The position numbers and the translations under genes are program-made. DNA of 8,741 nt from Candidatus Aminicenantota bacterium. Lineage in GTDB: Bacteria; Acidobacteriota; Aminicenantia; UBA2199. The notes beneath the pieces were generated by a model, which was given only the letters and a program-made list of their open reading frames with translations, did no database searches and was not told where the DNA came from. Below, piece after piece: positions 1 to 6,455 of this stretch (position 1 is the stretch's first letter; each line of letters opens with the position of its first letter). Location: the NCBI GenBank assembly GCA_029939015.1, contig JAOZTV010000121.1, positions 1 through 8,741 of the forward strand, written 5' to 3'.

Positions 1-10
1 AATCAAAAAC

Positions 11-39
11 TTGACAAATAGTCGAAAATTTTATATATT
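11..39 (+). promoter_or_regulatory. Sigma-70-type promoter of the rpmH operon
   Basis: A perfect -35 box TTGACA (11-16) is followed after exactly 17 nt by TATATT (34-39), five of six matches to the -10 consensus. Transcription would start near 46, giving a leader of about 50 nt before rpmH. No other promoter this good was seen before mnmG, so it probably drives the whole block. Seen directly as sequence match; activity is inferred. Confidence 0.8.
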
Positions 40-60
40 AGTACTTAAATTCAAATTGAT

Positions 61-78
61 GGGTAATTTTAATTGCCC
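61..78 (+). promoter_or_regulatory. Leader hairpin upstream of rpmH
   Basis: An inverted repeat GGGTAA / TTGCCC (one T-G wobble) encloses a six-base loop TTTTAA. It lies between the predicted transcription start and the ribosome binding site. It has no T tail, so it does not look like a terminator. It may stabilise the mRNA 5' end or affect L34 translation; either role is inference. Confidence 0.35.
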
Positions 79-83
79 TAAAT

Positions 84-90
84 AAAGGAG
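84..90 (+). promoter_or_regulatory. Shine-Dalgarno site of rpmH
   Basis: AAAGGAG lies 5 nt before the GTG at 96. This strong site, together with the conserved MKRTFQP N-terminus, fixes the non-ATG start of rpmH. Confidence 0.85.
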
Positions 91-95
91 TTATT

Positions 96-230
96 GTGAA
101 AAGAACATTTCAGCCTAATAATAGGAAAAGGAAGAAGACACATGGTTTTAGAGAAAGAATGTCCACAAAGGGTGGAAGACTAGTTTTAAATAGCAGAAGA
201 AAAAAGGGTAGAAAACGTCTGGTTGTATAG
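96..230 (+). CDS. rpmH: 50S ribosomal protein L34
   Basis: This encodes L34, a small and very basic protein of the large ribosomal subunit. The 44-residue translation starts MKRTFQPNNRKRKKTHGF, continues with the family's RMSTKGGR segment and ends in an Arg/Lys-rich tail (GRKRLVV). Length is exactly typical of bacterial L34. Translation starts at GTG, supported by the AAAGGAG site 5 nt upstream; no ATG gives the conserved N-terminus. It is the first gene of the block, directly behind the strong promoter, and rnpA starts 9 nt after its stop, the usual rpmH-rnpA pairing. Because L34 is needed in far larger amounts than RnpA, a drop in expression between the two genes is expected. The identification is essentially certain. 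Confidence 0.98.
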   Translation: MKRTFQPNNRKRKKTHGFRERMSTKGGRLVLNSRRKKGRKRLVV

Positions 231-239
231 TAGCCAATA

Positions 240-586
240 ATGTCTTTCAGGTTTTACCCTTCTCAAAGGATTAAAAAAGAGAGGGAATTTTTGTATCTCT
301 TAAAAAAGGGTAAAAAAATCAAGAGTAATTTTTTTTTTTTTATTTTTTAAAATCAAATCTCCCATATTCAAGATTTGCAATCTCTATAAATAGAAAAGTT
401 GGAAATGCCGTTGAAAGAAATTATATTAAGCGGAGATTAAAGGAATTATTTAGATTGAATTCAGGTATATTAGAATCAAACTTTGACCTTTGGATTGTTA
501 TGAAAAAAAAATTTACTAGGGAAGACAATCGCTATATTGAAAACCGTTTTAAAGACGATTTAGTAAATATCAATTATAGAAAATGA
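240..586 (+). CDS. rnpA: Ribonuclease P protein component, frameshifted as written
   Basis: RnpA is the protein cofactor of RNase P, which trims the 5' leader from precursor tRNAs. The zero frame from ATG 240 reads MSFRFYPSQRIKKEREFLYL onwards but hits TAA at 348-350 after 36 codons. The -1 frame then continues in register and carries the diagnostic family signature: RKVGNAVERN followed by YIKRRLKELFR, about residues 52-72 of a 115-residue product. Length and both halves match RnpA, so the change of frame must occur between 329 and 350, across the T13 run or the following T6 run. One extra T (14 instead of 13) restores a single frame. The cause may be a homopolymer sequencing error, transcriptional slippage or -1 ribosomal frameshifting. 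Since RNase P protein is normally essential, true loss is unlikely. No clear Shine-Dalgarno is seen; the start lies 9 nt after rpmH, and the stop overlaps the yidD start (ATGA, 583-586). Confidence 0.9.
329..341 (+). other. T13 homopolymer: frame-change site in rnpA
   Basis: Thirteen consecutive T are followed by A, then six more T (343-348) and the zero-frame TAA (348-350). In the zero frame the run reads as consecutive TTT codons, a U UUU UUU slippery arrangement, and its length is in the range where RNA polymerase is known to slip. Adding one T yields ...NFFFFYFLKSN..., joining both halves of rnpA. Confidence 0.8.
354..377 (+). promoter_or_regulatory. Hairpin just downstream of the rnpA frame-change site
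   Basis: CAAATCT (354-360) and AGATTTG (371-377) are perfect complements, giving a 7-bp stem with a 10-nt loop. It begins 6 nt after the last sense codon of the zero frame (345-347) and 12 nt after the T13 run. Only two of the seven pairs are G-C, so the stem is weak. A role in stimulating frameshifting is inference. Confidence 0.4.
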
Positions 587-834
587 TTAAAAAAGGGTTT
601 ATGCTAATGATTGGCGGGTATAAAAAATTTATATCACCAATGCTCGGAAATAATTGCAGGTTTTACCCTACCTGTTCAATGTATGCTTATCATGCAATTC
701 AAAAGCATGGAGCAATTAAAGGAACGTATCTGGGGACAAAAAGAATTTTAAAATGTAATCCATTTTTTGAAGGTGGAATGGACCCGGTACCTGAAAATTT
801 TGAGGTGAAAATAAAATGGAAACAAAAAGATTAA
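583..834 (+). CDS. yidD: Membrane protein insertion efficiency factor YidD
   Basis: YidD is a small membrane-associated protein that assists YidC/Sec insertion of inner-membrane proteins. The 83-residue product contains the family core: CRFYPTCS (C25, C31), then YAYHAI, then a third cysteine in KCNPF (C58), and GGMDPVP (64-70). The N-terminal segment (about 5-20) is hydrophobic and basic, suited to an amphipathic membrane helix. Length is normal for the family. Its ATG overlaps the rnpA stop as ATGA (583-586), and its last 19 nt overlap yidC, so translation of rnpA, yidD and yidC is probably coupled. If rnpA really needs frameshifting, ribosomes stopping early at 350 would not reach this restart point, which would tie YidD output to frameshift efficiency (inference). 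Confidence 0.96.
   Translation: MIKKGFMLMIGGYKKFISPMLGNNCRFYPTCSMYAYHAIQKHGAIKGTYLGTKRILKCNPFFEGGMDPVPENFEVKIKWKQKD
802..807 (+). promoter_or_regulatory. Ribosome binding site of yidC inside yidD
   Basis: GAGGTG lies 8 nt before the yidC ATG at 816 and sits inside the yidD reading frame. It supports the ATG at 816 and hence the 19-nt overlap of the two genes. Confidence 0.7.
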
Positions 835-2585
835 TTTTAGCCATAGCCCTGTCTATGGTAGTAATTATTGGATATCAAATGTTATTTCCCCCGCAGGTGG
901 CAAATAAAAATATCACAAATGTTAATACTCAAGAAAATATTAACGGAAACCAATTGCAAACTAACGACAACAGGCAAGTACCTGTAAATCCAATTGCAAA
1001 AAAGAAAGAAGAGACAGTATTAAATAATAAAACTGAAACTGTTAAAACAGCAGAAACTAAGGTTGCAGAAACTATTAAGTTAATAAAAATTGACAGTGAA
1101 AATTTTACTGCTGAATTCACTAATAAGGGTGCTGCTCTTAAATCTTTTGTCCTGAAAAAATATATGGATGATAATAAGCCTGAAAAAAACAATCTGGATT
1201 TGGTTTCAAAACAGGCTCGTACAGAAAACGAGGTTCTTCCATTCCATTTTTCAACTTTCGATGACAGGGATGTTAATAATAATATATATAAAGACGCTAA
1301 TAGCACACTTTATCAGGTTGAAAAAATTGAGAATGATAATAATACAAAATTAATTTTCAAATATACTAAAGGTGCAACTCAGGTATCAAAAACCTTTGTA
1401 ATTTATGAACATTCTTATGTGATTGGTATTGATACAGAAATAATTACCAATGGGAAAAAAATCCCTGCACCATACATTTTTGGACCGGAACTTGGTAATA
1501 ATTTACGCCCTGAGAGTATGATGTATACACTTAAAGGTTTTAATGGGACAGATGTTGAAGACGCTACATTTCAATCAATGAAACCGGGATATATGCCATT
1601 TGGAAAGGCAAATGGTTATCGTTTTCATTGGGGAGCATTTGATACAACTTATTTTTCAGTTATTTTCAAATTTAATCAAAGCGATAGAGATGCAAGAATT
1701 ATGTCCTATGTTGATGAGTTAATTGATAGAGAAGGAAAAAAAACCAGAAAAAACTATTTAATCGCAACCAATCCTACAAAAGTGTTTATGGGACCAAAAG
1801 AAGAAAGAATTCTGGCAAATACCGCAGAGCAATTTAATTTTACAGAAATTAATCAAGTAATCAACTATGGTTTCAGTTGGTTTGCTCCAATAGCCAAAAT
1901 AATGCTAAAAGGAATTAATTTTATATATGAAAAAATTCTTAATTTTGGAAACTATGGATGGGCAATTGTAATTTTTACAATTTTTCTAAAATTATTATTA
2001 TTCCCGCTTACATATAAATCAAGTGTTTCAATGGCAAAAATGCAGACCATTCAGCCAAAGATGAAGGCACTTAAAAAGAAATATAAAAACCAGAAAGACC
2101 CTGCTCAACGAAAGGCAATGAATGAAGAGTTGATGGCCTTATATAAGACTGAAAAGGTCAATCCAGCAGGCGGTTGCCTTCCAATGTTACTCCAGATGCC
2201 AATTCTTTTTGCATTCTTTATGCTTCTTAGAAATGCAATAAATGTAAGACACGAAGAGTGGATATTGTGGATAAAAGATTTATCTCAACTTGACCCCTAC
2301 TATGTTTTACCAATTTTAATGGGACTTACTCAAATTATTCTGGCTAAAATGTCTCCATCAGGTGGCGATGCAAATCAGAAAAAAATGATGACATATATGA
2401 TGCCTATAGTTATAACCTTTGTTGTAATGAACCTTGCCAGTGGACTTACACTTTATTGGTTCGTATCCAATCTCTTACAATTAGGGCAACAACATTATAT
2501 TAACAAAAAAATATATCAACAAAAAAAAGATACAGATAAAGAAATGAAAGCTGCTAAAAAGAAAAAGGGAGTAAAGAGGATATGA
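816..2585 (+). CDS. yidC: Membrane protein insertase YidC (Oxa1 family)
   Basis: YidC inserts and folds inner-membrane proteins, alone or with SecYEG. The 589-residue product has the diderm layout. A first membrane helix lies at about 6-24, followed by a low-complexity Asn/Lys/Thr linker to about 85 and the large periplasmic domain to about 340. The conserved insertase core follows: a helix at 379-399 ending FPLTY, the cytoplasmic loop with SMAKMQTIQPKMKALKKKY, then KTEKVNPAGGCLPMLLQMPI (444-463), helix YVLPILMGLTQII, and the last helix with SGLTLYWFVSNLLQ. The positively charged residue of the hydrophilic groove, Arg366 in E. coli, aligns with Lys392; lysine keeps the charge. The C-terminal tail (564-589) has 12 basic residues in 26, compatible with ribosome contact. 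The start at 816 gives the standard MxxKRLILA N-terminus. The stop overlaps the next gene as ATGA. Confidence 0.98.
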   Translation: METKRLILAIALSMVVIIGYQMLFPPQVANKNITNVNTQENINGNQLQTNDNRQVPVNPIAKKKEETVLNNKTETVKTAETKVAETIKLIKIDSENFTAEFTNKGAALKSFVLKKYMDDNKPEKNNLDLVSKQARTENEVLPFHFSTFDDRDVNNNIYKDANSTLYQVEKIENDNNTKLIFKYTKGATQVSKTFVIYEHSYVIGIDTEIITNGKKIPAPYIFGPELGNNLRPESMMYTLKGFNGTDVEDATFQSMKPGYMPFGKANGYRFHWGAFDTTYFSVIFKFNQSDRDARIMSYVDELIDREGKKTRKNYLIATNPTKVFMGPKEERILANTAEQFNFTEINQVINYGFSWFAPIAKIMLKGINFIYEKILNFGNYGWAIVIFTIFLKLLLFPLTYKSSVSMAKMQTIQPKMKALKKKYKNQKDPAQRKAMNEELMALYKTEKVNPAGGCLPMLLQMPILFAFFMLLRNAINVRHEEWILWIKDLSQLDPYYVLPILMGLTQIILAKMSPSGGDANQKKMMTYMMPIVITFVVMNLASGLTLYWFVSNLLQLGQQHYINKKIYQQKKDTDKEMKAAKKKKGVKRI

Positions 2586-3190
2586 TTGAGAAAAAAGAGT
2601 TTTTTTCGAATTCCCTAAAGGATGTTATAGCAATAGCAGCAGAGGATCTTGATGTTGAAGAGAAAGATCTGAGGTATGAAATTGTTACAGGTAAAACAAA
2701 ATATTTTGGACATAAAAAGAGAGAAATTTATATTAATGCCTGGGCTGCAAAAAAGACAGAAGGCACTATATCGAGTTTTATTGAGAATGTTCTTGATGAG
2801 ATGGAGCTTGATATATCATTTGAATTTGAGGAGCAGGATGAGTTTTTAAGAGTCAATTATAGTGGAAAAGACTATAGACTGCTTCTTTATAAAAATGGGA
2901 ACCTGCTAAACGCCTTTCAATATCTCCTTAATAGATTGTTCTCTGAATCAATAGGGAAAAAAATCTATTGTGAATGTGAAGCTTTTAGAAAGAATAGGGA
3001 AAGAGAATTAACTTCCATTACAAATAAACATGCAAAGGAAATTGAAAAATCAGGAAAGCCTGTACAGATGAAAGAATTAAATCCGTTTGAAAGACGAATT
3101 GTTCATATGACTGTAAATAGGTTCCCTGAACTTCAATCTGAAAGTGAAGGTGATAATTTTTTAAAGATTATCACGATATCAAAAAAATAA
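2582..3190 (+). CDS. jag: KhpB/Jag family RNA-binding protein (Jag_N, KH, R3H)
   Basis: This is the Jag/KhpB protein commonly encoded next to yidC; in Gram-positive bacteria it binds RNA with KhpA and affects cell elongation and division. The 202 residues show a Jag_N-type start (1-50, with VTGKTKYFGHKKREIYI), a KH-like segment (about 75-135) and a C-terminal R3H domain (about 140-200). The R3H signature is intact: ERRIVHMTV, with R171 and H175 spaced as Arg-x3-His. The KH loop is degenerate: where the family has GKRG or similar, this protein reads YKNG (103-106), followed by a well-kept LLNAFQYLLNRL helix. The gene starts with an ATGA overlap on the yidC stop. AAGGGA at 2565-2570 is the likely ribosome binding site. 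Family assignment is firm; function in this organism is inferred. Confidence 0.93.
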   Translation: MIEKKEFFSNSLKDVIAIAAEDLDVEEKDLRYEIVTGKTKYFGHKKREIYINAWAAKKTEGTISSFIENVLDEMELDISFEFEEQDEFLRVNYSGKDYRLLLYKNGNLLNAFQYLLNRLFSESIGKKIYCECEAFRKNRERELTSITNKHAKEIEKSGKPVQMKELNPFERRIVHMTVNRFPELQSESEGDNFLKIITISKK

Positions 3191-3206
3191 TCCTGTAAAG
3201 TACGAA

Positions 3207-4562
3207 ATGGATGAGGAAACAATTGTATCTCTTGCAACGCCAGCAGGTAGAGCTGGTGTTGCAATTATCAGAGTTTCCGGTAATAAAACGTCCAAAATAT
3301 TAAAGGGAATTATAAAGGCTGATAATTTAAAACTAAAACCAAGAGAAGCAAAATATTGTCATTTTACAAATGGTAAGAATATTATTGATGATGGCTTAGT
3401 TACTTTTTTCAAGGCTCCTAATTCATATACAGGAGAAGATGTGGCTGAATTATCCATACATTCAAACCCATTTCTTATTGAAGACTTAGTTGGTACTATT
3501 TCAAGCCTGGGAGCAAGGCAGGCAATGGCTGGTGAATTTACATACCGAGCCTTTAAAAATGGGAAAATCGACCTTATACAGGCTGAATCAATAAATGAAT
3601 TAATAAATTCCAATTCAAGGCTTAATTTACAGATGAAGTTTAATAATCTTGAAGGAAAACTTTCAGCCACTATCAATTCTATAAAAAAATCTATTACAAA
3701 ACTGGGAATAATTATTGAATCCTCAATAGAGTTTGGAGAGGATAATTATCTTGAAGAACAACCAATAATAGAGGAATTAGATAAAACAAATAATTATTTA
3801 AGCGAAGTGTTGTCCTCATCAAGATTTAATGAAATTTTAGACAAAGGTTTTAAAATTGTATTAGCCGGTAAGGTCAATGTTGGAAAATCATCTATATTTA
3901 ATAATATGGTAATGGAAAATCGTTCAATAGTTTCATCTGAACCAGGAACTACAAGAGATTATATTGAAAAGAAGATATACCTAAATGGTTTTACTTTTGA
4001 AATCACAGATATTGCAGGATTTAATGACAAAACAAGTGGAATAATAGAGGACGAAGGCATTAAGCGAAGTGTTGATAAGGTAAAAAATTGTGATGCAGTA
4101 ATTTTTGTTCTTGATGCATCAGAAAAACCTGATTCGAGAGATATGGCAATTTATGACTTGATTAAAGACAAAAACCATCTTATTATTGCCAATAAAGAGG
4201 ATATTTCGGATAGTATAAGATTAGAAGCATTTAAACAAAAATTTCCTACAGAAAACATAAACCCAATTTCAGTAAAAGAGAATAAAAATACCAAACTTAT
4301 TATAGAGTATTTAAAAAGTTTAACAGAAAAGATAGAAGACCTTAATATTGAAGTTTCTATAAATCATAGACAAAAATTAATCTTATCTAAACTTGTAGAA
4401 GTTATTAAGGGTATTATAGTCAATAGAAAAAATACTTCAGATACTGAACTGCTAGCTGAAGACATAAGAAAGTCTCTTAATCTGATAGGGCAATTAACCG
4501 GAGAAGTTTCCCCAGAAGATATTTTGAATGGAATATTTTCTACATTTTGTATAGGAAAATGA
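3207..4562 (+). CDS. mnmE: tRNA uridine-5-carboxymethylaminomethyl synthesis GTPase MnmE
   Basis: MnmE works with MnmG to add the (carboxymethyl)aminomethyl group to C5 of wobble uridine U34 in certain tRNAs, using a one-carbon unit from a folate. The 451-residue protein has the N-terminal folate-binding and dimerisation domain (TIVSLATPAGRAGVAIIRVS, then GEDVAELSIHSN), a helical domain, and an inserted G domain (about 215-375). G-motifs seen: G1 GKVNVGKSS (221-229), whose N224 is the residue linked to K+ binding; G2 PGTTRD (246-251); G4 NKED (329-332). The G3 motif is DIAGFN instead of the usual DTAGLR. The protein ends in FCIGK, with the family's functional cysteine at 448. Length is standard. 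It starts 16 nt after jag with only a weak binding site, and its TGA overlaps the mnmG ATG. Confidence 0.98.
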   Translation: MDEETIVSLATPAGRAGVAIIRVSGNKTSKILKGIIKADNLKLKPREAKYCHFTNGKNIIDDGLVTFFKAPNSYTGEDVAELSIHSNPFLIEDLVGTISSLGARQAMAGEFTYRAFKNGKIDLIQAESINELINSNSRLNLQMKFNNLEGKLSATINSIKKSITKLGIIIESSIEFGEDNYLEEQPIIEELDKTNNYLSEVLSSSRFNEILDKGFKIVLAGKVNVGKSSIFNNMVMENRSIVSSEPGTTRDYIEKKIYLNGFTFEITDIAGFNDKTSGIIEDEGIKRSVDKVKNCDAVIFVLDASEKPDSRDMAIYDLIKDKNHLIIANKEDISDSIRLEAFKQKFPTENINPISVKENKNTKLIIEYLKSLTEKIEDLNIEVSINHRQKLILSKLVEVIKGIIVNRKNTSDTELLAEDIRKSLNLIGQLTGEVSPEDILNGIFSTFCIGK

Positions 4563-6391
4563 GAGTAGTAATAATTGGAGCCGGACATGCAGGAATAGAG
4601 GCTGCCTACGCAATTGCAAAAATGGGTGTAGAGGCTGTCTTAGTTACAATTCAACTTGAAAGTATTGGGCAAATGTCTTGTAACCCCTCAATAGGCGGTA
4701 TTGCAAAGGGACATCTTGTAAAAGAAATAGATATGCTTGGCGGACTTATGGGAAGAGTAGCCGATGCATCAGGAATACATTTTAAAATATTGAATAAGAG
4801 TAAGGGGCCAGCTGTTCGAGCAACAAGAACGCAAAATGACAGAAATTTATATAGAATTTGGATGAAGGACACACTTGAAAATGTTCCAAATTTAAAACTA
4901 TATCAATCAATTATTACAGAAATTATAATAAAGAATAATAAAGCTGTTGGTGTTAAGTTAATAGAGGGTGAGAAAATTGATGCCGATGCTGTTATTCTTG
5001 CATCTGGAACATTTTTGAACGGAAAAATTTATATTGGAAACACAATCTATAATGCAGGAAGAACAAATGAGCCATCGTCAACACATCTTGCTGATTTCAT
5101 ACAGGGTTTAGGCTTTGAAACAACAAGGTTGAAGACAGGAACGCCAATGAGATTGCATTCTGACTCAATTGATTGGTCAAAATTTGACCCACAAAGAGGT
5201 GATGAGCCTGCCCGTCCATTTTCAATGTTCACAAAAAAAAAAGTCTATAATAAAGTCACCTGTTATTTAGGGCATTCAACAATAGAAGTAAAAAACATAA
5301 TAAATGATAATATTGGGTTATCGCCACTCTATTCTGGCATTATTGAAGGTATTGGCCCAAGATATTGTCCATCAATTGAAGATAAGATAGTAAAATTTCC
5401 TGCAAGGGACAGGCACCATATTTATCTTGAACCCGAAGGAATAAGAACTAAGGAAATTTATGTCAATGGTCTATCCTCAAGTCTTCCTGTATTTATACAA
5501 AAAAAAATTTTAAAGGCAATTCCCGGATTAGACAAGTCAATAATGATGAGACCTGCCTATGCCATAGAATATGATTCCATTTTACCAACTCAATTACAGC
5601 ATACACTTGAAAGCAAAAACATTGAAAACCTATATTTTGCAGGTCAGGTAAATGGTACTTCCGGTTATGAAGAAGCAGGAGTACAAGGCTTGCTTGCAGG
5701 TATTAACTCTGTCTTAAAAATAATGGGAGAGTCTCCATTTATATTAGATAGAAGTGAAGCTTATGCAGGTGTTTTAATTGACGACATTGTAACAAAGGGC
5801 ATTGATGAGCCATACAGGCTTTTTACTTCAAGAGCTGAGTTCAGGCTTAGATTAAGAGAAGATAATGTTTTCGAACGACTGGGTAAATATTCTTATAAAT
5901 TAGGTCTTATTACTGAAAAGGATTATAAAAGAGAAAAAGCCAAACAAAATAAGAGACTTAAAATTGTCAAAAACTTGGATACTATAAAAGCAAAATATAA
6001 GAATAAGGGATTCTCTCTTGCGCACTTATTGAAAATGCCTGAACATAATTTGAAAAAGGTTGAAGAAATATATGGAGAAAAGCTATCAAATAAATTAAAT
6101 GAACAGGACATAGCCTATATTGAGGCAAGTGTAAAATATGCCGGATATATTAGGATACAAGATGAAGAAATAAAAAAAATGAAAGGCTTAAAGGACAAAC
6201 CAATACCAGAAAACACAGATTATTTCATAATTGATGGTCTATCAACAGAGGTAAGGCAAAAATTAACTAAAAAACAACCAAAAAACCTTTTAGAAGCATT
6301 AAAAACCCCGGGAGTAACCCCAGCATCTCTAAATGCAATTTCAATTTATTTAACAATACAGAATAAACAAAAATCTAAACATAAAAAATAA
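4559..6391 (+). CDS. mnmG: tRNA uridine-5-carboxymethylaminomethyl modification enzyme MnmG
   Basis: MnmG (GidA) is the FAD-dependent partner of MnmE in wobble-uridine modification. The preferred start is ATG 4559, giving MRVVIIGAGHAG directly at the FAD-binding strand and an ATGA overlap with mnmE; this makes 610 residues, close to the family norm. Visible family blocks are the dinucleotide motif GAGHAG (7-12), MSCNPSIGG with a conserved cysteine (C41), GHLVKEIDMLGG, SKGPAVRATRTQNDR, GPRYCPSIEDK with the second conserved cysteine (C270), LEPEG, YFAGQVNGTSGYEEAG and RLFTSRAEFRLRLREDN. The C-terminal helical part (about 460-610) has the MnmE- and tRNA-binding region ending in KTPGVTPASLNAI and a basic tail. 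A ten-A run (5233-5242) occurs in frame without disrupting it. This is the last gene of the block. Confidence 0.98.
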   Translation: MRVVIIGAGHAGIEAAYAIAKMGVEAVLVTIQLESIGQMSCNPSIGGIAKGHLVKEIDMLGGLMGRVADASGIHFKILNKSKGPAVRATRTQNDRNLYRIWMKDTLENVPNLKLYQSIITEIIIKNNKAVGVKLIEGEKIDADAVILASGTFLNGKIYIGNTIYNAGRTNEPSSTHLADFIQGLGFETTRLKTGTPMRLHSDSIDWSKFDPQRGDEPARPFSMFTKKKVYNKVTCYLGHSTIEVKNIINDNIGLSPLYSGIIEGIGPRYCPSIEDKIVKFPARDRHHIYLEPEGIRTKEIYVNGLSSSLPVFIQKKILKAIPGLDKSIMMRPAYAIEYDSILPTQLQHTLESKNIENLYFAGQVNGTSGYEEAGVQGLLAGINSVLKIMGESPFILDRSEAYAGVLIDDIVTKGIDEPYRLFTSRAEFRLRLREDNVFERLGKYSYKLGLITEKDYKREKAKQNKRLKIVKNLDTIKAKYKNKGFSLAHLLKMPEHNLKKVEEIYGEKLSNKLNEQDIAYIEASVKYAGYIRIQDEEIKKMKGLKDKPIPENTDYFIIDGLSTEVRQKLTKKQPKNLLEALKTPGVTPASLNAISIYLTIQNKQKSKHKK

Positions 6392-6393
6392 TT

Positions 6394-6416
6394 TTTGACT
6401 TCTTTTTCAAATTTTT
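6394..6416 (+). terminator. Weak possible terminator after mnmG
   Basis: TTTGA (6394-6398) pairs with TCAAA (6407-6411) around an 8-nt loop and is followed by five T. With one G-C pair in a 5-bp stem this is a poor terminator, and it overlaps the putative promoter of the next gene. No better terminator is present in the 64-nt gap, so partial readthrough is likely. Confidence 0.25.
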
Positions 6417-6421
6417 ATAAA
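6395..6421 (+). promoter_or_regulatory. Possible promoter of the histidine kinase gene
   Basis: TTGACT (6395-6400), five of six matches to the -35 consensus, is followed by TATAAA (6416-6421) at 15 nt or TAAACT (6418-6423) at 17 nt. Either is a moderate match. Further downstream TATATT and AATATA (6426-6439) form a small inverted repeat around GA that could be an operator or chance in AT-rich DNA. Confidence 0.4.
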
Positions 6422-6443
6422 CTACTATATTGAAATATATAAG

Positions 6444-6448
6444 AAGGA
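6444..6448 (+). promoter_or_regulatory. Ribosome binding site deciding the GTG start
   Basis: AAGGA lies 7 nt before GTG 6456. The overlapping ATG at 6454 is followed at once by TGA, so it cannot start the gene. GTG 6456 is therefore the first usable start in the long open frame. Confidence 0.65.
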
Positions 6449-6455
6449 TTTTAAT

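Noticed and set aside
1..95. Origin elements or a 5' partial gene upstream of rpmH
   Set aside because: No DnaA-box match and no protein-like frame were seen; the stretch is explained by the promoter, leader hairpin and ribosome binding site.
306..341. Intrinsic terminator formed by the 252-315 stem plus the T13 run
   Set aside because: The stem ends 13 nt before the T run, too far for a standard terminator, and the T run codes phenylalanines within rnpA.
240..586. rnpA as a decayed pseudogene
   Set aside because: Apart from the one frame change at a homopolymer, both halves are well conserved, overlap tightly with neighbours, and the function is normally essential.
929..1306. Minus-strand open frame of 125 codons inside yidC
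   Set aside because: It lies wholly antisense to a conserved gene, has no recognisable domain or binding site, and is expected by chance here. The same applies to the shorter antisense frames within mnmE and mnmG.
2266..2274. Perfect DnaA-box 9-mer TGTGGATAA
   Set aside because: It is a single copy inside yidC and encodes part of the conserved LWIKDLS segment. No cluster of boxes or AT-rich unwinding element surrounds it, so it is not an origin.
4547..4558. TTG start adding four residues to MnmG
   Set aside because: It would overlap mnmE further, has no better binding site, and the MnmG family starts at the FAD-binding strand, which ATG 4559 provides.
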